From positions 1 through 64,000 of the forward strand of contig CAZOHG010000008.1 of the NCBI GenBank assembly GCA_964579725.1: 64,000 nucleotides of DNA, written 5' to 3'. Shown one piece after another: positions 44,505 through 53,158 of this stretch. Position 1 is the stretch's first letter. Each line of letters opens with the position of its first letter. The position numbers were made by a program, and so were the translations under genes. Under the pieces are notes generated by a model. That model was not told the DNA's origin. It worked only from the letters and a program-made list of their open reading frames with translations, and did not search any database. Source of the stretch: CAZOHG01 sp964579725. GTDB lineage: Bacteria > Zhuqueibacterota > JdFR-76 > BMS3Abin05.

Positions 44505-45179
44505 TTAAAAATAGCGGCCTACCCCAAACCCGAAAACCCAACTGTCCAACGCGCGTTTGTTGTAAATCGGACGAGGGAAATGTGTTAGCTGGTACCGCAA
44601 ATCGGCATTTAAAAACCAGCCCCCCAATTGGTAATTGACGCCAAAACCGAGGAGCCCAGCCACCGTGACCTGCGTTTGGGCGTGCAAAAATCCCCGGCGG
44701 GGTACAGATTCGTAGGCCAATAGCGGCCCCGCCCCTAAAATCAGGTACGGCTGCATTTCATCGGAAAGCGAGCGTGCCCAAAGACGCTGGCGAAAAAATC
44801 CGAAAACCGAGAACAGGGTACGCGTACGGTGATTGGGATTCTGGTAGTAAATGTACTGGTCGTAGTAGGGGTCGTAATACAAATTCACGTCAGGGAAGCT
44901 TTCCTGCGGATAGGGAATAAAATTAATCGCCAATCCCAAACGCTTGTGCCCGGCAAAGGGGCGAAAAAAATAGGCTCCGCCAAATCCAATGTAATTGGAC
45001 GAAAAGGTGTTGAAAAACACCATTCCCTGCGGGCGGGTATTCAGGCGAGTCCGCGGTTTAAGGGAAAATTCCTGTTTTTGCGGCCACCGTTTCCCCCCGT
45101 GTCCGCGCCCTTTTTGCTGTCCCCAACCGACAGAAGCAAAACACAACAAAACAATTGTGAAAAATAAAAAGCGTTTCAA
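44505..45179 (-). CDS. Outer-membrane beta-barrel protein, unknown
   Basis: A 224-residue exported protein. The signal peptide is FLFFTIVLLCFASVGWGQ. The mature part is basic and glycine-rich at first, then alternates like beta strands (MVFFNTFSSNYIGFGGAYFF, SVFGFFRQRLWARSL), and it ends WVFGFGVGRYF with a C-terminal Phe. It has many tyrosines (NLYYDPYYDQYIYY). Family unknown; similar to small porin-like proteins of the FCB group. Confidence 0.65.
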   Translation of the reverse strand: MKRFLFFTIVLLCFASVGWGQQKGRGHGGKRWPQKQEFSLKPRTRLNTRPQGMVFFNTFSSNYIGFGGAYFFRPFAGHKRLGLAINFIPYPQESFPDVNLYYDPYYDQYIYYQNPNHRTRTLFSVFGFFRQRLWARSLSDEMQPYLILGAGPLLAYESVPRRGFLHAQTQVTVAGLLGFGVNYQLGGWFLNADLRYQLTHFPRPIYNKRALDSWVFGFGVGRYF

Positions 45180-45364
45180 GGCATTGTCTCCTATTTGGAG
45201 TTCCTCTTGTTTTCAAATTAAATTTGCGACAAAACAGGGAGAAAAACAAGGGAATTTTTAATTGCACGACTCTACGCAAAACCACCTGACAGGCCCGAAT
45301 TTTCTTCACCATTGAGGAATCGTGGCAAGAATGCACCTCACCCTTTGAAGTCGGAGGGAGATTG

Positions 45365-45402
45365 AAAAAACCGTCCCTGCCCTTTTCAAAAGGCAGGGAC
45401 GG
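45365..45402 (-). terminator. Intrinsic terminator of the C11 peptidase gene
   Basis: An 11-base perfect stem (45371-45381 with 45392-45402) with an internal T/A-rich loop, followed on the minus strand by TTTTTT. It lies 11 bases after the stop codon of the peptidase. Confidence 0.88.
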
Positions 45403-45413
45403 AAAAAGGGGGA

Positions 45414-47000
45414 TTATTTTTTCTTGAGTTTGCCGAGACGTACGGTTTGGGTGGAGAGAACGATTCGAACGTTGGAAATGGTTTCTCCCGGCTGAATGGT
45501 CACCATGTCGTCCCATTGCCCGTTGCCGTTGGCATCGTACCAACCGAAACCGTCACCGGCGTCCAAATTGCCGTTATTGTTGGCGTCGTCCCAGGCCTCA
45601 AAATAGGCTTCCGTTGGCTTTTGGATATGAAAGGTGACGGAAAATTGGCCGTTTTGAGGATTCACTGCTGCCTGAGCAATGGGCACTACCTGATCTGAGT
45701 GAGAGGTGTCCACAATGGCAATGGCGTGGGCCGACAAATTATGGCCTTGCCAGACCACCACGCCCGAAACCGTTGCGCTTGTTTTGGCGGTTTGCTGAAT
45801 AAATCGCTCCACAAAATTTTGCCAATTGGTACTCCGGAAAGCAAGGGCCGCGTAATCGGCCTGATCGTAGTCCTCCTGTCTGGACGGAAAATAGATCGTC
45901 AGCCCTCCCCGCGGAATCCCGGGGGCATTGGTAATCGTCAGGGGGACGGTTCGATTCATACAAGAGATCACCGAATCGGTGGCCATTTTTATTAAGGGGA
46001 TTGTCGAAATGTGAGGTTCCTGGCTCACTTTTTTGGCAAATTCCCGCAAGTCGACAAAAGCAGGGTCGTCCAATTTCGTGTAGTTGGTTTTGCCCCAGGC
46101 ATCTTCCACTTCACCCCAATAATTGCCGGTTTCCGAAACCAACCGATTGGAAAAATTGGCCACTTTTGAGGCCAGCTCCTGAATGTGAGAAAGGTCCGTT
46201 ACCGCCATGTGAATGGGTTTTTGCTGCAATTTCCCCTGATTGTAAACGGTTGTGGCAATATCTTCGGCCAAATCTTGAGGTTTCATTTTGGGATCGTCTA
46301 CGAGGTGCTTCAGCCAGATTTCCGGACCCAATACCGACAGCATGGGCATTTTGAATTCCGATGCCACCATGAAATTGGCCTGATCTTTGAGTTCGTAGGC
46401 CACTTCGATTTGGGACATCAAACAGGCGTGGAAAACAAGAACATCAATTTTAGGGAAATCCGCCAGAGCCTGCCGCAATCCCTTGAGGGACATCATGGAA
46501 CCGCTGCCGTTTTGTTCATCCGAGCAGCAACCGCGCCAACCGGCTCCGTGGTCATCCAAAATCAGAAGGTAGTGCTCAGCCGGATAATTTTTGAGAGCAA
46601 AGGTCAGGAAATCCTTGAGCGTTTGCGGATCGGACATGTCCTTGGTTCCCCGATTCTTTAGCATTTTGGAACTCACCGAATCGGGCAGTTCGTTGGCGTG
46701 CTTTTCAATTTCGTAATAGCGAACAATCCCCCCCATTTTTAGGGAACCAAGAGCCACAACAATTTTAACCTTTCCGGTACTTCCAACGGCCTCCAGACCC
46801 TGCACGTCATTAATAGTATAAGAAGTGCCGTTCTGGCTGATATCGATGTTGTTGTTGCCGTCCATGTAGCCAATGACGGTCCAGAGTGGCTTTTGGCTGG
46901 TCGGATTGGTAGAGGACTTCTTCCCGCAAGAAATTAACAAACTAACTATCCCCAAAATAGCGAGAAAAAAGGGAACAAGGCGACGTTTTTTTCTTTCCAT
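45414..47000 (-). CDS. Clostripain-family (C11) cysteine peptidase lipoprotein
   Basis: A 528-residue protein. It has a lipoprotein signal (FFLAILGIVSLLISC, Cys25). The C11 domain has WTVIGYMDGNNNID, the catalytic His151 in ILDDHGAGW and Cys193 in VFHACLMSQ. The C-terminal 100 residues form a beta-rich domain with two calcium-loop motifs, DDANNNGNLDAGD and DANGNGQWDD. Clostripain-like enzymes cut after arginine and often need calcium. ATG 47000 is chosen because GGAGG precedes it properly. It has its own terminator. Confidence 0.86.
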   Translation of the reverse strand: MERKKRRLVPFFLAILGIVSLLISCGKKSSTNPTSQKPLWTVIGYMDGNNNIDISQNGTSYTINDVQGLEAVGSTGKVKIVVALGSLKMGGIVRYYEIEKHANELPDSVSSKMLKNRGTKDMSDPQTLKDFLTFALKNYPAEHYLLILDDHGAGWRGCCSDEQNGSGSMMSLKGLRQALADFPKIDVLVFHACLMSQIEVAYELKDQANFMVASEFKMPMLSVLGPEIWLKHLVDDPKMKPQDLAEDIATTVYNQGKLQQKPIHMAVTDLSHIQELASKVANFSNRLVSETGNYWGEVEDAWGKTNYTKLDDPAFVDLREFAKKVSQEPHISTIPLIKMATDSVISCMNRTVPLTITNAPGIPRGGLTIYFPSRQEDYDQADYAALAFRSTNWQNFVERFIQQTAKTSATVSGVVVWQGHNLSAHAIAIVDTSHSDQVVPIAQAAVNPQNGQFSVTFHIQKPTEAYFEAWDDANNNGNLDAGDGFGWYDANGNGQWDDMVTIQPGETISNVRIVLSTQTVRLGKLKKK

Positions 47001-47787
47001 TTTCACCTCCATTTTTTAAGGCAGCGTTGATTGTTTGGGTTGATTGATAAAATATAACGTAATTGGCTCGACCGAAAATCCAAGAATCCCATGAAAGATT
47101 AAAATGAATACAAAAATGCTTGCCTCACGCAATTTCCTCCCGTCACTTTATCGGAATTTTAGCGGGTTTCTTTTAGCGATTAATTGGACCACAATTTTGA
47201 GAAAACCGGCAATTTCCCTGTTGGTAAATGACCTATCCCACAACCAACTAAGTCTGCTTTGGCGCGAACAAAAAAGCCAGAGCCTTCCAGATTGGCCACG
47301 CAAAAGCAAAGGATTTCGGTCGGATTTTTGTTTTGAAACGTGATTCCAATACAGGAAATCCTTTTCCTCATCGTATTGAGCTTAAAAAGACCCTTTGAGT
47401 TTGTCCCCTTTGGGGGTTAAAGGAAGCTCGTCGTTCGAGGGCAAAAATAATGTTTCGCAACGGCGCACCTCTATTCGATTGAGGGACACTATCTTCACCA
47501 CTATTTTTAAATATAGAAAAGATTTGCAATTTGTTGCAAGCAAAAAAAAGCAAAAAGACCCGAGAAGAGAATTTTTTTGTGAGGGAAAACAAAGATTTTG
47601 CTTGGGGGGAAGAGGAAGGTAAAATATATCTGATTTCATTTCTGTTATCGGCCCAAAAAGCCTTGTTTAAGAAAGGAAATATTCTTATTTTTATGTTTAA
47701 ATTATTACTTAATCTTTTGCCCAGTGTGTAACGATATTTGACCAAGGAGGCAGTAATTCCTTTAATCAATCAATATTTCTTTTAGCC
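47001..47787. other. Intergenic region, 787 bases
   Basis: The gap between the divergent C11 peptidase and sensor kinase genes. Open frames here (for example 47368-47769 minus) lack ribosome binding sites and signatures and are judged spurious. A strong AAGGAGG (47743-47749) lies 39 bases before the kinase ATG with no start codon nearby. A minus-strand GCCGATAA octamer (47645-47652) looks like a sigma-28 -10 but its TAAA is 13, not 15, bases away. The right half is A/T-rich. Confidence 0.5.
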
Positions 47788-50268
47788 ATGAAAATTCAAT
47801 CCCCACCTAACATTCGGCTTTACTTGTTTATTGGCATCTTTGCCCTATTGCTAACTTACGCCTTTCGACCGCTCTTTCTCGATTGGTTCCAAATATTCAA
47901 AATAAATGTTGAAAAAGATAGACGCAGCTTCCCCAGACCCTGCATTATGTATCATGATTTGGATCATGACGGCTACAGCGAAATGGCCGTCCTCAAAAAT
48001 TCGAAATCCGTTTACGAGCCTGCCCTTAAAATTCTTGCCCACAACGGGGGGATAATCGATCAATGGACCTTTGAAGAACCTTGGTTGCCTAATTCCATTC
48101 TTTTTGGCGATTACAATCACGATGGCCATGACGAGGTTTACGTTTTCACAAAAACCGCCGACTCTCTTTTTCTATACGCTGTTGACTACCGGAACAGGAC
48201 TTCATTTCTTCTTGGCCGTAAATTCATCGCGCATGCTCCTCCCAATAAAAAGCGATGGGATATCCGTCCCATTCCCGGTATGTTCTTGGATTCAGACGGA
48301 GATGGTTACGATGACCTTATTTTTTACATTCCGGTCGGTGGTGCTATTTACCCGAGAGGCCTGTATTGCTATAGCATCCAAAAACAAAAATTGCTGTATC
48401 GATCCACCCCCGGCAGTGCCATGCTGTCCCGACCTACAAAAGTAAGAGTCAACCAACAAACATATATCCTTATGGAAGGTAGTTATGCTCCTGGCAATGC
48501 CGATGTCGATACGGCTTTCAGCGATCGGTCATCCTGGTTGTGTGCTTACGACAAAAAACTGAATTTTGTCTTTCCTCCGATCAAATTTGATTATTTTGGT
48601 TCGGAAATCTCGGCTCTGCCTTTTGGATTGCAAAACGAAAAGATTCTTGTCCTTTTGATTAATCGAAGCAAAGTCCAACCCTTTTCTCGCTTACTGACTT
48701 ACAACTGGCAAGGAATACAACTCAAACGGCAGGATTTGCAAGGTACGGATTGGGAACTCACTCAGATAGGGAAGCCCCCCAAGAAAACAATCTTAATAAA
48801 TAAAAAACTGCAACTTATCTACTATTTAACCTCATCAATTGAACTGAGAAATCCTCGTCATTATTCCTGCTATTTTAGAAAAATCCTTAACGACGATTTG
48901 AATTTGGACAAAGATCTAAAATATGAAATACTGGCAGAAAATGAGAGAAAAACACCCCTGTTATTTAGCAGCGATTTTCAGCACAGCGTGCAGGTCCCGC
49001 TTCCCCATTTTCTGAACGCTATATGCTCGATTTCCATCAACAAAAACGGCAACGGTCATGATCAACTGTATTTGCAATGTGGACAAGAGAAATATTTTCT
49101 GAGTTACCATGTGAATCCGCTTTATTCACTCCGGTATTTGGCCTTCTTTTTGCTGTTTTTAGTCATCTTTTTTGTCTTGTGGCAAGGCGTTGGTTTCTAC
49201 AATTACTTTTCAGCCTACAAAACCACCCTAAATTCTATTTTATGCAATCCGGACCGGGGCATGATGCTTTTAAAACCCAACGGGAAAATCAAATTCATGA
49301 ATCATGCCCTCACGGATCAATTCAAATTGGGAATTACCGAATACAAAGGACGTTCGGCCGTTCAACTGTTTGCGGATTATCCGTCATTTCTCAAAATTAT
49401 TCAGAATCTCTTGCACAATCCCAAGAAAATCAAACAAAATATTTCCATTCAGGAAAATGGCATCGATCTAAAAGGCATTTTGTACGCCAAACCCATCCGG
49501 GTTTTATTGGGTTCTATTTACGGTTTCTATATTGAGGTAAAGGATTATTCTCAAACCATCGAGGACGCTCGGCTAAAAATTTGGAGCAAAGCCGTCCAAA
49601 AAATGGCTCATGATATCAAAACCCCATTGTCCTCGATTTCCATCAACCTGTCAATGGTCAAACAAAAATTGGCCGACCATCTGCCTCAAGCGCTCAAATT
49701 GGTGGAAACAGATATTGAGCTTATGCTGGACGAAATGAATCGCCTGAGGCAAATGACCAAAAACTTTTTGAAATTTACCAATATGGAAAAACCGAACCTT
49801 CAAACCTTTTCGCTAAGTGCTTTTTTACAAGAAGTGGTGGAGGATTTCAAAAGCTACTATACGGAAACCGTAGAGTTTCGATTGGAAATAAATTACGAAA
49901 AGGATCTTATCCGCGCAGATCGTGCGCAGTTAAAAATGGTCATGCATGCCTTGATCGAAAATGCAATTGACGCAATTAAGGCAAATGGAATCGTGGGGAT
50001 TACGGTAAATCACACGCAAAAAATTGACCAGGGGTTTGAAGATTTTGTTGAAATTGAAGTTTTTGATAGCGGGCCCGCTATTCCCGAAGAAATCAAAGAA
50101 AAGTTATTTGAACCCTATTTTACAACAAAACCTGACGGTACAGGTATGGGGTTGGCAATTGCAAAAAAAATCATTGAAGATCATAACGGCGAAATCGAAC
50201 TGGTTTCAACCGAAAAATTCTCCACCGTTTTTCGCATTATGTTTCCGATTGGCAACATTTTGGAGTAA
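47788..50268 (+). CDS. Sensor histidine kinase with FG-GAP/VCBS-like extracytoplasmic domain
   Basis: An 826-residue membrane kinase. TM1 is at 11-26. Residues 40-440 form the outer domain with repeated calcium-loop motifs: DLDHDGYSE (57-65), DYNHDGHDE (108-116), DSDGDGYDD (168-176) and a weaker INKNGNGHD (417-425). Such motifs mark FG-GAP/VCBS beta-propeller blades. TM2 is at about 447-468. Then come a PAS-like domain (about 480-585), HisKA with the phospho-His608 in KMAHDIKTPLSS, and an ATPase domain with N box ALIENAIDAI and G box PDGTGMGLAIAKK. ATG 47788 has no good nearby ribosome binding site. Its partner is the regulator at 50452. Confidence 0.9.
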   Translation: MKIQSPPNIRLYLFIGIFALLLTYAFRPLFLDWFQIFKINVEKDRRSFPRPCIMYHDLDHDGYSEMAVLKNSKSVYEPALKILAHNGGIIDQWTFEEPWLPNSILFGDYNHDGHDEVYVFTKTADSLFLYAVDYRNRTSFLLGRKFIAHAPPNKKRWDIRPIPGMFLDSDGDGYDDLIFYIPVGGAIYPRGLYCYSIQKQKLLYRSTPGSAMLSRPTKVRVNQQTYILMEGSYAPGNADVDTAFSDRSSWLCAYDKKLNFVFPPIKFDYFGSEISALPFGLQNEKILVLLINRSKVQPFSRLLTYNWQGIQLKRQDLQGTDWELTQIGKPPKKTILINKKLQLIYYLTSSIELRNPRHYSCYFRKILNDDLNLDKDLKYEILAENERKTPLLFSSDFQHSVQVPLPHFLNAICSISINKNGNGHDQLYLQCGQEKYFLSYHVNPLYSLRYLAFFLLFLVIFFVLWQGVGFYNYFSAYKTTLNSILCNPDRGMMLLKPNGKIKFMNHALTDQFKLGITEYKGRSAVQLFADYPSFLKIIQNLLHNPKKIKQNISIQENGIDLKGILYAKPIRVLLGSIYGFYIEVKDYSQTIEDARLKIWSKAVQKMAHDIKTPLSSISINLSMVKQKLADHLPQALKLVETDIELMLDEMNRLRQMTKNFLKFTNMEKPNLQTFSLSAFLQEVVEDFKSYYTETVEFRLEINYEKDLIRADRAQLKMVMHALIENAIDAIKANGIVGITVNHTQKIDQGFEDFVEIEVFDSGPAIPEEIKEKLFEPYFTTKPDGTGMGLAIAKKIIEDHNGEIELVSTEKFSTVFRIMFPIGNILE

Positions 50269-50300
50269 TCCCGTACCGAATTTCTGCAATAAATTTTTGT

Positions 50301-50323
50301 AATTCTTTGTTAATTTAAGAATT
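50301..50323. promoter_or_regulatory. Inverted repeat upstream of the sigma-54 promoter
   Basis: AATTCTT (50301-50307) and AAGAATT (50317-50323), perfect 7-base arms with a 9-base spacer. It ends nine bases before the -24 element, closer than usual enhancer sites, so it may be an operator or chance. Confidence 0.3.
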
Positions 50324-50331
50324 GTCATTAT

Positions 50332-50347
50332 TGGCACGATTTTCGCA
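50332..50347 (+). promoter_or_regulatory. Sigma-54 promoter of the NtrC-type regulator gene
   Basis: TGGCACG (50332-50338), four bases, TCGCA (50343-50347). The GG and GC doublets are exactly ten bases apart, as required; the only clear change from consensus is C in TTGC. It lies between the kinase stop and the regulator start, about 105 bases before the ATG. Confidence 0.7.
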
Positions 50348-50451
50348 CTTTTGTCCTTTTGGAGAAATGGATTTTCCCGAGCCGCAGGGTTTCCGGCAAT
50401 ATGGCCTATAATATTTTTTCATGACCAACCTGAACCCGTTTGGAGTCAAAT

Positions 50452-51807
50452 ATGTACCACATTTTAGCCGTTGACGATGACAAGATTTTTCTCAAATCGA
50501 TTCGAAATATGTTGGAATATCACCATTACCAAGTAACCACTTGCAGCAATCCCGTTCTTGTAGATGACCTCATCCGTACAAATCGCTTTGATTGTGTTTT
50601 GTTAGATGTCAAAATACCCGGCATAGACGGAATAAAATTGCTAAATATGCTTGCAAAGAATTCACCCGATTTGCCGGTTATTATGATTTCCGGCCAAAGC
50701 ACGATCAAAATTGCCGTTGAAGCCCTAAAAAAGGGAGCTTTCGACTTTATTGAAAAACCGGTAGATGCTGATCGGCTTTTGATCACCCTAAAAAATGCCT
50801 TAAAAACCAGAACTTTGGAAATAGAAAAAGAAGCCTTAATGGCAGAATTGGAGCAAAAATATCGCATTGTGGCCGTAGATAAAGCCATGTTAAATATTTT
50901 GAAAGAGATAGAAACCATTGCCCCAACGATTGCCAAAGTTCTGATAACGGGTGAAACCGGCGTAGGCAAAGAATTGGTTGCGCGTGCCCTTCACTTTAGA
51001 AGCAAGCGCAGTTCAGGGCCATTTGTTAAAATAAATTGTGCGGCCATTCCAACGGAACTAATTGAAAGTGAACTTTTTGGCTATAAAAAGGGAGCGTTTA
51101 CCGGTGCCATTAAGGAAACAATCGGTAAGTTTCAAATGGCCGACGGCGGTACGCTGTTTCTTGATGAAATCGGCGATATGAATTTGATGCTACAATCCAA
51201 GTTGTTGCACGTAATCCAAGATAATGAATTTATGATGCTTGGTTCCGCTAATTCGATAAAAGTTGACGTCCGCATTATCGCCGCCACCAATAGGGATCTG
51301 AATCAAATGGTGCACAACGGTGAATTTCGGGAAGACCTGTACCATCGTTTGAATGTCATAAACATACATGTTCCACCCCTGCGAGAACGTCCCGATGACA
51401 TTTTGCCCATTGCCAGACATTTTTTAGCCATGTTTACCGACTCTTACAATAAACGAATCAACGATTTCACCGAGGATGCCAGTCAAATTTTAAGACGCCA
51501 CAATTGGCCTGGAAATGTACGAGAACTCCGTAATGTTACGGAAAAATTGGTTATTTTTTCGGAAGGGCCGCTTATTCATGCAGCAGATGTATTGAATGTT
51601 CTAAAAAGTTCGAATGACAAAAAAGACTTTCTAAATCATTTATGGGGATTGAACGACGAACTATTGCGCTACGAGCGGGAATATATCATTCGAGCCTTGA
51701 ACACCACGGGCTGGAAAATGAATGAATGCGCCAAAATTCTGGGAATCGACCGCTCTACCCTGTACAAAAAAATGCAAAAACTCAATATCAAAAAGGATTT
51801 AACATAA
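50452..51807 (+). CDS. NtrC-family sigma-54-dependent response regulator
   Basis: A 451-residue regulator. The receiver domain has VDDDK and the phospho-acceptor Asp52 in VLLDVKIPG. The AAA+ domain has Walker A TGETGVGKELVARALH, the sigma-54 contact loop GAFTGA, and LFLDEIGDM. A Fis-type helix-turn-helix ends the protein (MNECAKILGIDRSTLYKKMQ). All key motifs are intact, so it should be an active enhancer-binding protein. ATG 50452 has GGAG six bases before it. It is probably paired with the FG-GAP kinase and may activate its own promoter. Confidence 0.96.
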   Translation: MYHILAVDDDKIFLKSIRNMLEYHHYQVTTCSNPVLVDDLIRTNRFDCVLLDVKIPGIDGIKLLNMLAKNSPDLPVIMISGQSTIKIAVEALKKGAFDFIEKPVDADRLLITLKNALKTRTLEIEKEALMAELEQKYRIVAVDKAMLNILKEIETIAPTIAKVLITGETGVGKELVARALHFRSKRSSGPFVKINCAAIPTELIESELFGYKKGAFTGAIKETIGKFQMADGGTLFLDEIGDMNLMLQSKLLHVIQDNEFMMLGSANSIKVDVRIIAATNRDLNQMVHNGEFREDLYHRLNVINIHVPPLRERPDDILPIARHFLAMFTDSYNKRINDFTEDASQILRRHNWPGNVRELRNVTEKLVIFSEGPLIHAADVLNVLKSSNDKKDFLNHLWGLNDELLRYEREYIIRALNTTGWKMNECAKILGIDRSTLYKKMQKLNIKKDLT

Positions 51808-52037
51808 ACTTCTTCCCAGTTTTGTGGCTCTATCATCTTTGGATTATTCTTTGGGGGGGCGGAATACATAGAAAAGCAACAGTGGCTACAAGGATGAAAT
51901 CATTTTGGTTCTGCTGGTGTCTTCATTGTGTCTAAGATTTGACCATATTGTGACTAAAAAGCTTAAAAAAACCCCCTATTTTGAGAAACATTATCAAAAT
52001 TCATCACATTTATAATACATCAAAAAACAACAAAAAA

Positions 52038-52064
52038 CCCTTGTAAACATTACATTTACAAGGG
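52038..52064. terminator. Bidirectional terminator between the NtrC gene and tRNA-Ala
   Basis: Perfect 10-base arms (52038-52047 and 52055-52064), 7-base loop. On the minus strand it is followed by TTTTTTG and on the plus strand by CTTATTTTT, so it can end both the tRNA-Ala transcript and the regulator transcript. Confidence 0.88.
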
Positions 52065-52074
52065 CTTATTTTTG

Positions 52075-52147
52075 TGGAGCTAGCCGGACTCGAACCGGCG
52101 ACCTCTTGACTGCCAGTCAAGCGTTCTCCCAGCTGAACTATAGCCCC
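52075..52147 (-). tRNA. tRNA-Ala (GGC)
   Basis: Acceptor GGGGCTA pairs with TAGCTCC, the anticodon stem CTTGA/TCAAG encloses CTGGCAG, giving GGC, and the T loop is TTCGAGT. Discriminator A; CCA not encoded. It lies directly after the flagellar operon with its own promoter. Confidence 0.97.
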
Positions 52148-52158
52148 AAAACGGCTAT

Positions 52159-52187
52159 ATTATATAAAAAATTCAGCTCAAAGTCAA
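52159..52187 (-). promoter_or_regulatory. Promoter of tRNA-Ala
   Basis: On the minus strand TTGACT (52187-52182), 17-base spacer, perfect TATAAT (52164-52159). The -35 overlaps the last codon of the FlgM-like gene. Confidence 0.85.
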
Positions 52188-52681
52188 GAATTATTTTCGC
52201 CCTCCGAGTCCAAATGGGTCAAAAGTGAATCTGCAATTTTATCCACTACCTCCGGCCTGTTGTAATAACCGGATTTCACTCGATTTCGGATAACCTCCAT
52301 TCGCTGCGGGGACAATCCTTCCATTGAAGTGTTCGATTCGATTCCACCCAATGCCGCTCGAATCTCAGGATTTTTGGCTAACTTTTCGGCCAAAGCATTC
52401 AAAACCTCAGGGCGATTGTATTCTCCGTTTTCAATCTTTTTTCGTGCTGCCTGAAGTTTATCGTAACGAACATCCGAAACCTGCTGAAGCTTGGATTTCG
52501 CCAAGTGAAATAGTCGAGCTGTTTCCTTCGATTGCTTAGTAACCCCCGCAACTTCTACTTTGTCAATGGATTTCGGTTTCCCTTTTTCGGGCTTGGGCGT
52601 TCCCTTGACTTGATCAGATTGTTCCGCCGGTTTTTGAATTTCCGGATAATATTGCTTCGGGCCGAGTTCATTTATTTTCAT
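52184..52681 (-). CDS. FlgM-like anti-sigma-28 protein with duplicated C-terminal motif
   Basis: A 165-residue protein. The first 55 residues are charged and probably disordered, with many Lys, Gln and Pro. Two copies of a FlgM-type helical motif follow: KIENGEYNRPEVLNALAEKL (about 82-101) and NRVKSGYYNRPEVVDKIADS (about 133-152). Both share G-x-Y-N-R-P-E-V and an A-(D/E)-x-L ending, as in the sigma-28-binding helices of FlgM. FlgM is normally about 90-100 residues with one copy. It is the last flagellar gene of the operon. FlgM function is inferred from these repeats and context. Confidence 0.65.
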   Translation of the reverse strand: MKINELGPKQYYPEIQKPAEQSDQVKGTPKPEKGKPKSIDKVEVAGVTKQSKETARLFHLAKSKLQQVSDVRYDKLQAARKKIENGEYNRPEVLNALAEKLAKNPEIRAALGGIESNTSMEGLSPQRMEVIRNRVKSGYYNRPEVVDKIADSLLTHLDSEGENNS

Positions 52682-52697
52682 CGATTACCCATCTCCC

Positions 52698-53141
52698 TTA
52701 AGACAAACGGTCTTTATACAATTGATCTTGCATGACGTATTTTCTTATTTTTGACTTATTTGCATTCAATTTTGAAATATTTTCTTTGACCTCCTTTTTT
52801 TGCGTCTCAATTAATTGCTTGTTTTCCGACTCAACGGACATAATATCGCGAATCACCGTTTTAATATTTTCCAGCATTTCATGAACTTTTTTTCTATCTT
52901 CGGGAGAAAGATTTTCCTTCAAATCTCCCCATTGTTGCTGGTATGTTTCAATTTCTTTTTCCGTCAGCTTTAAGCTTTCTACTAAATTTTCCTTCTTTCC
53001 GTGCATTTTAAACAGAGATTGCATCTCTTTTTTCTTGAGATGGTCATTCTGTTTGCGCGTGACCTGGTACAGGTCGCGATAGGTTTTGTAGTGATTACTT
53101 AAAGCTGAAAGCAGTCCTTGACGGTATTGTTGAATCGGCAT
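52698..53141 (-). CDS. FlgN-like flagellar export chaperone (coiled coil)
   Basis: A 147-residue, almost wholly helical protein. Its helices have leucine-spaced charged patterns: QGLLSALSNHYKTYRDLYQV, then GKKENLVESLKLTEKEIETY, and a C-terminal coiled coil. That matches the size and shape of FlgN, which holds the hook-associated proteins FlgK and FlgL before export. ATG 53141 has GAGGG eight bases before it. The call leans on position between fliS and the FlgM-like gene; other small flagellar coiled-coil proteins cannot be ruled out. Confidence 0.6.
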   Translation of the reverse strand: MPIQQYRQGLLSALSNHYKTYRDLYQVTRKQNDHLKKKEMQSLFKMHGKKENLVESLKLTEKEIETYQQQWGDLKENLSPEDRKKVHEMLENIKTVIRDIMSVESENKQLIETQKKEVKENISKLNANKSKIRKYVMQDQLYKDRLS

Positions 53142-53158
53142 TCTCCTCACCCTCTCTT

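Noticed and set aside
47296..47315. TTGGCCACG..GCA, possible sigma-54 promoter before the kinase gene
   Set aside because: The GG-GC spacing is right but both elements match consensus poorly, and it lies almost 500 bases before the kinase start.
47645..47665. Perfect GCCGATAA octamer on the minus strand, possible sigma-28 promoter
   Set aside because: The nearest TAAA is 13 bases away instead of 15, and the next downstream gene on that strand is more than 600 bases off.
47368..47769. 133-codon minus-strand open frame in the long gap
   Set aside because: No ribosome binding site, low-complexity basic composition and no signature.
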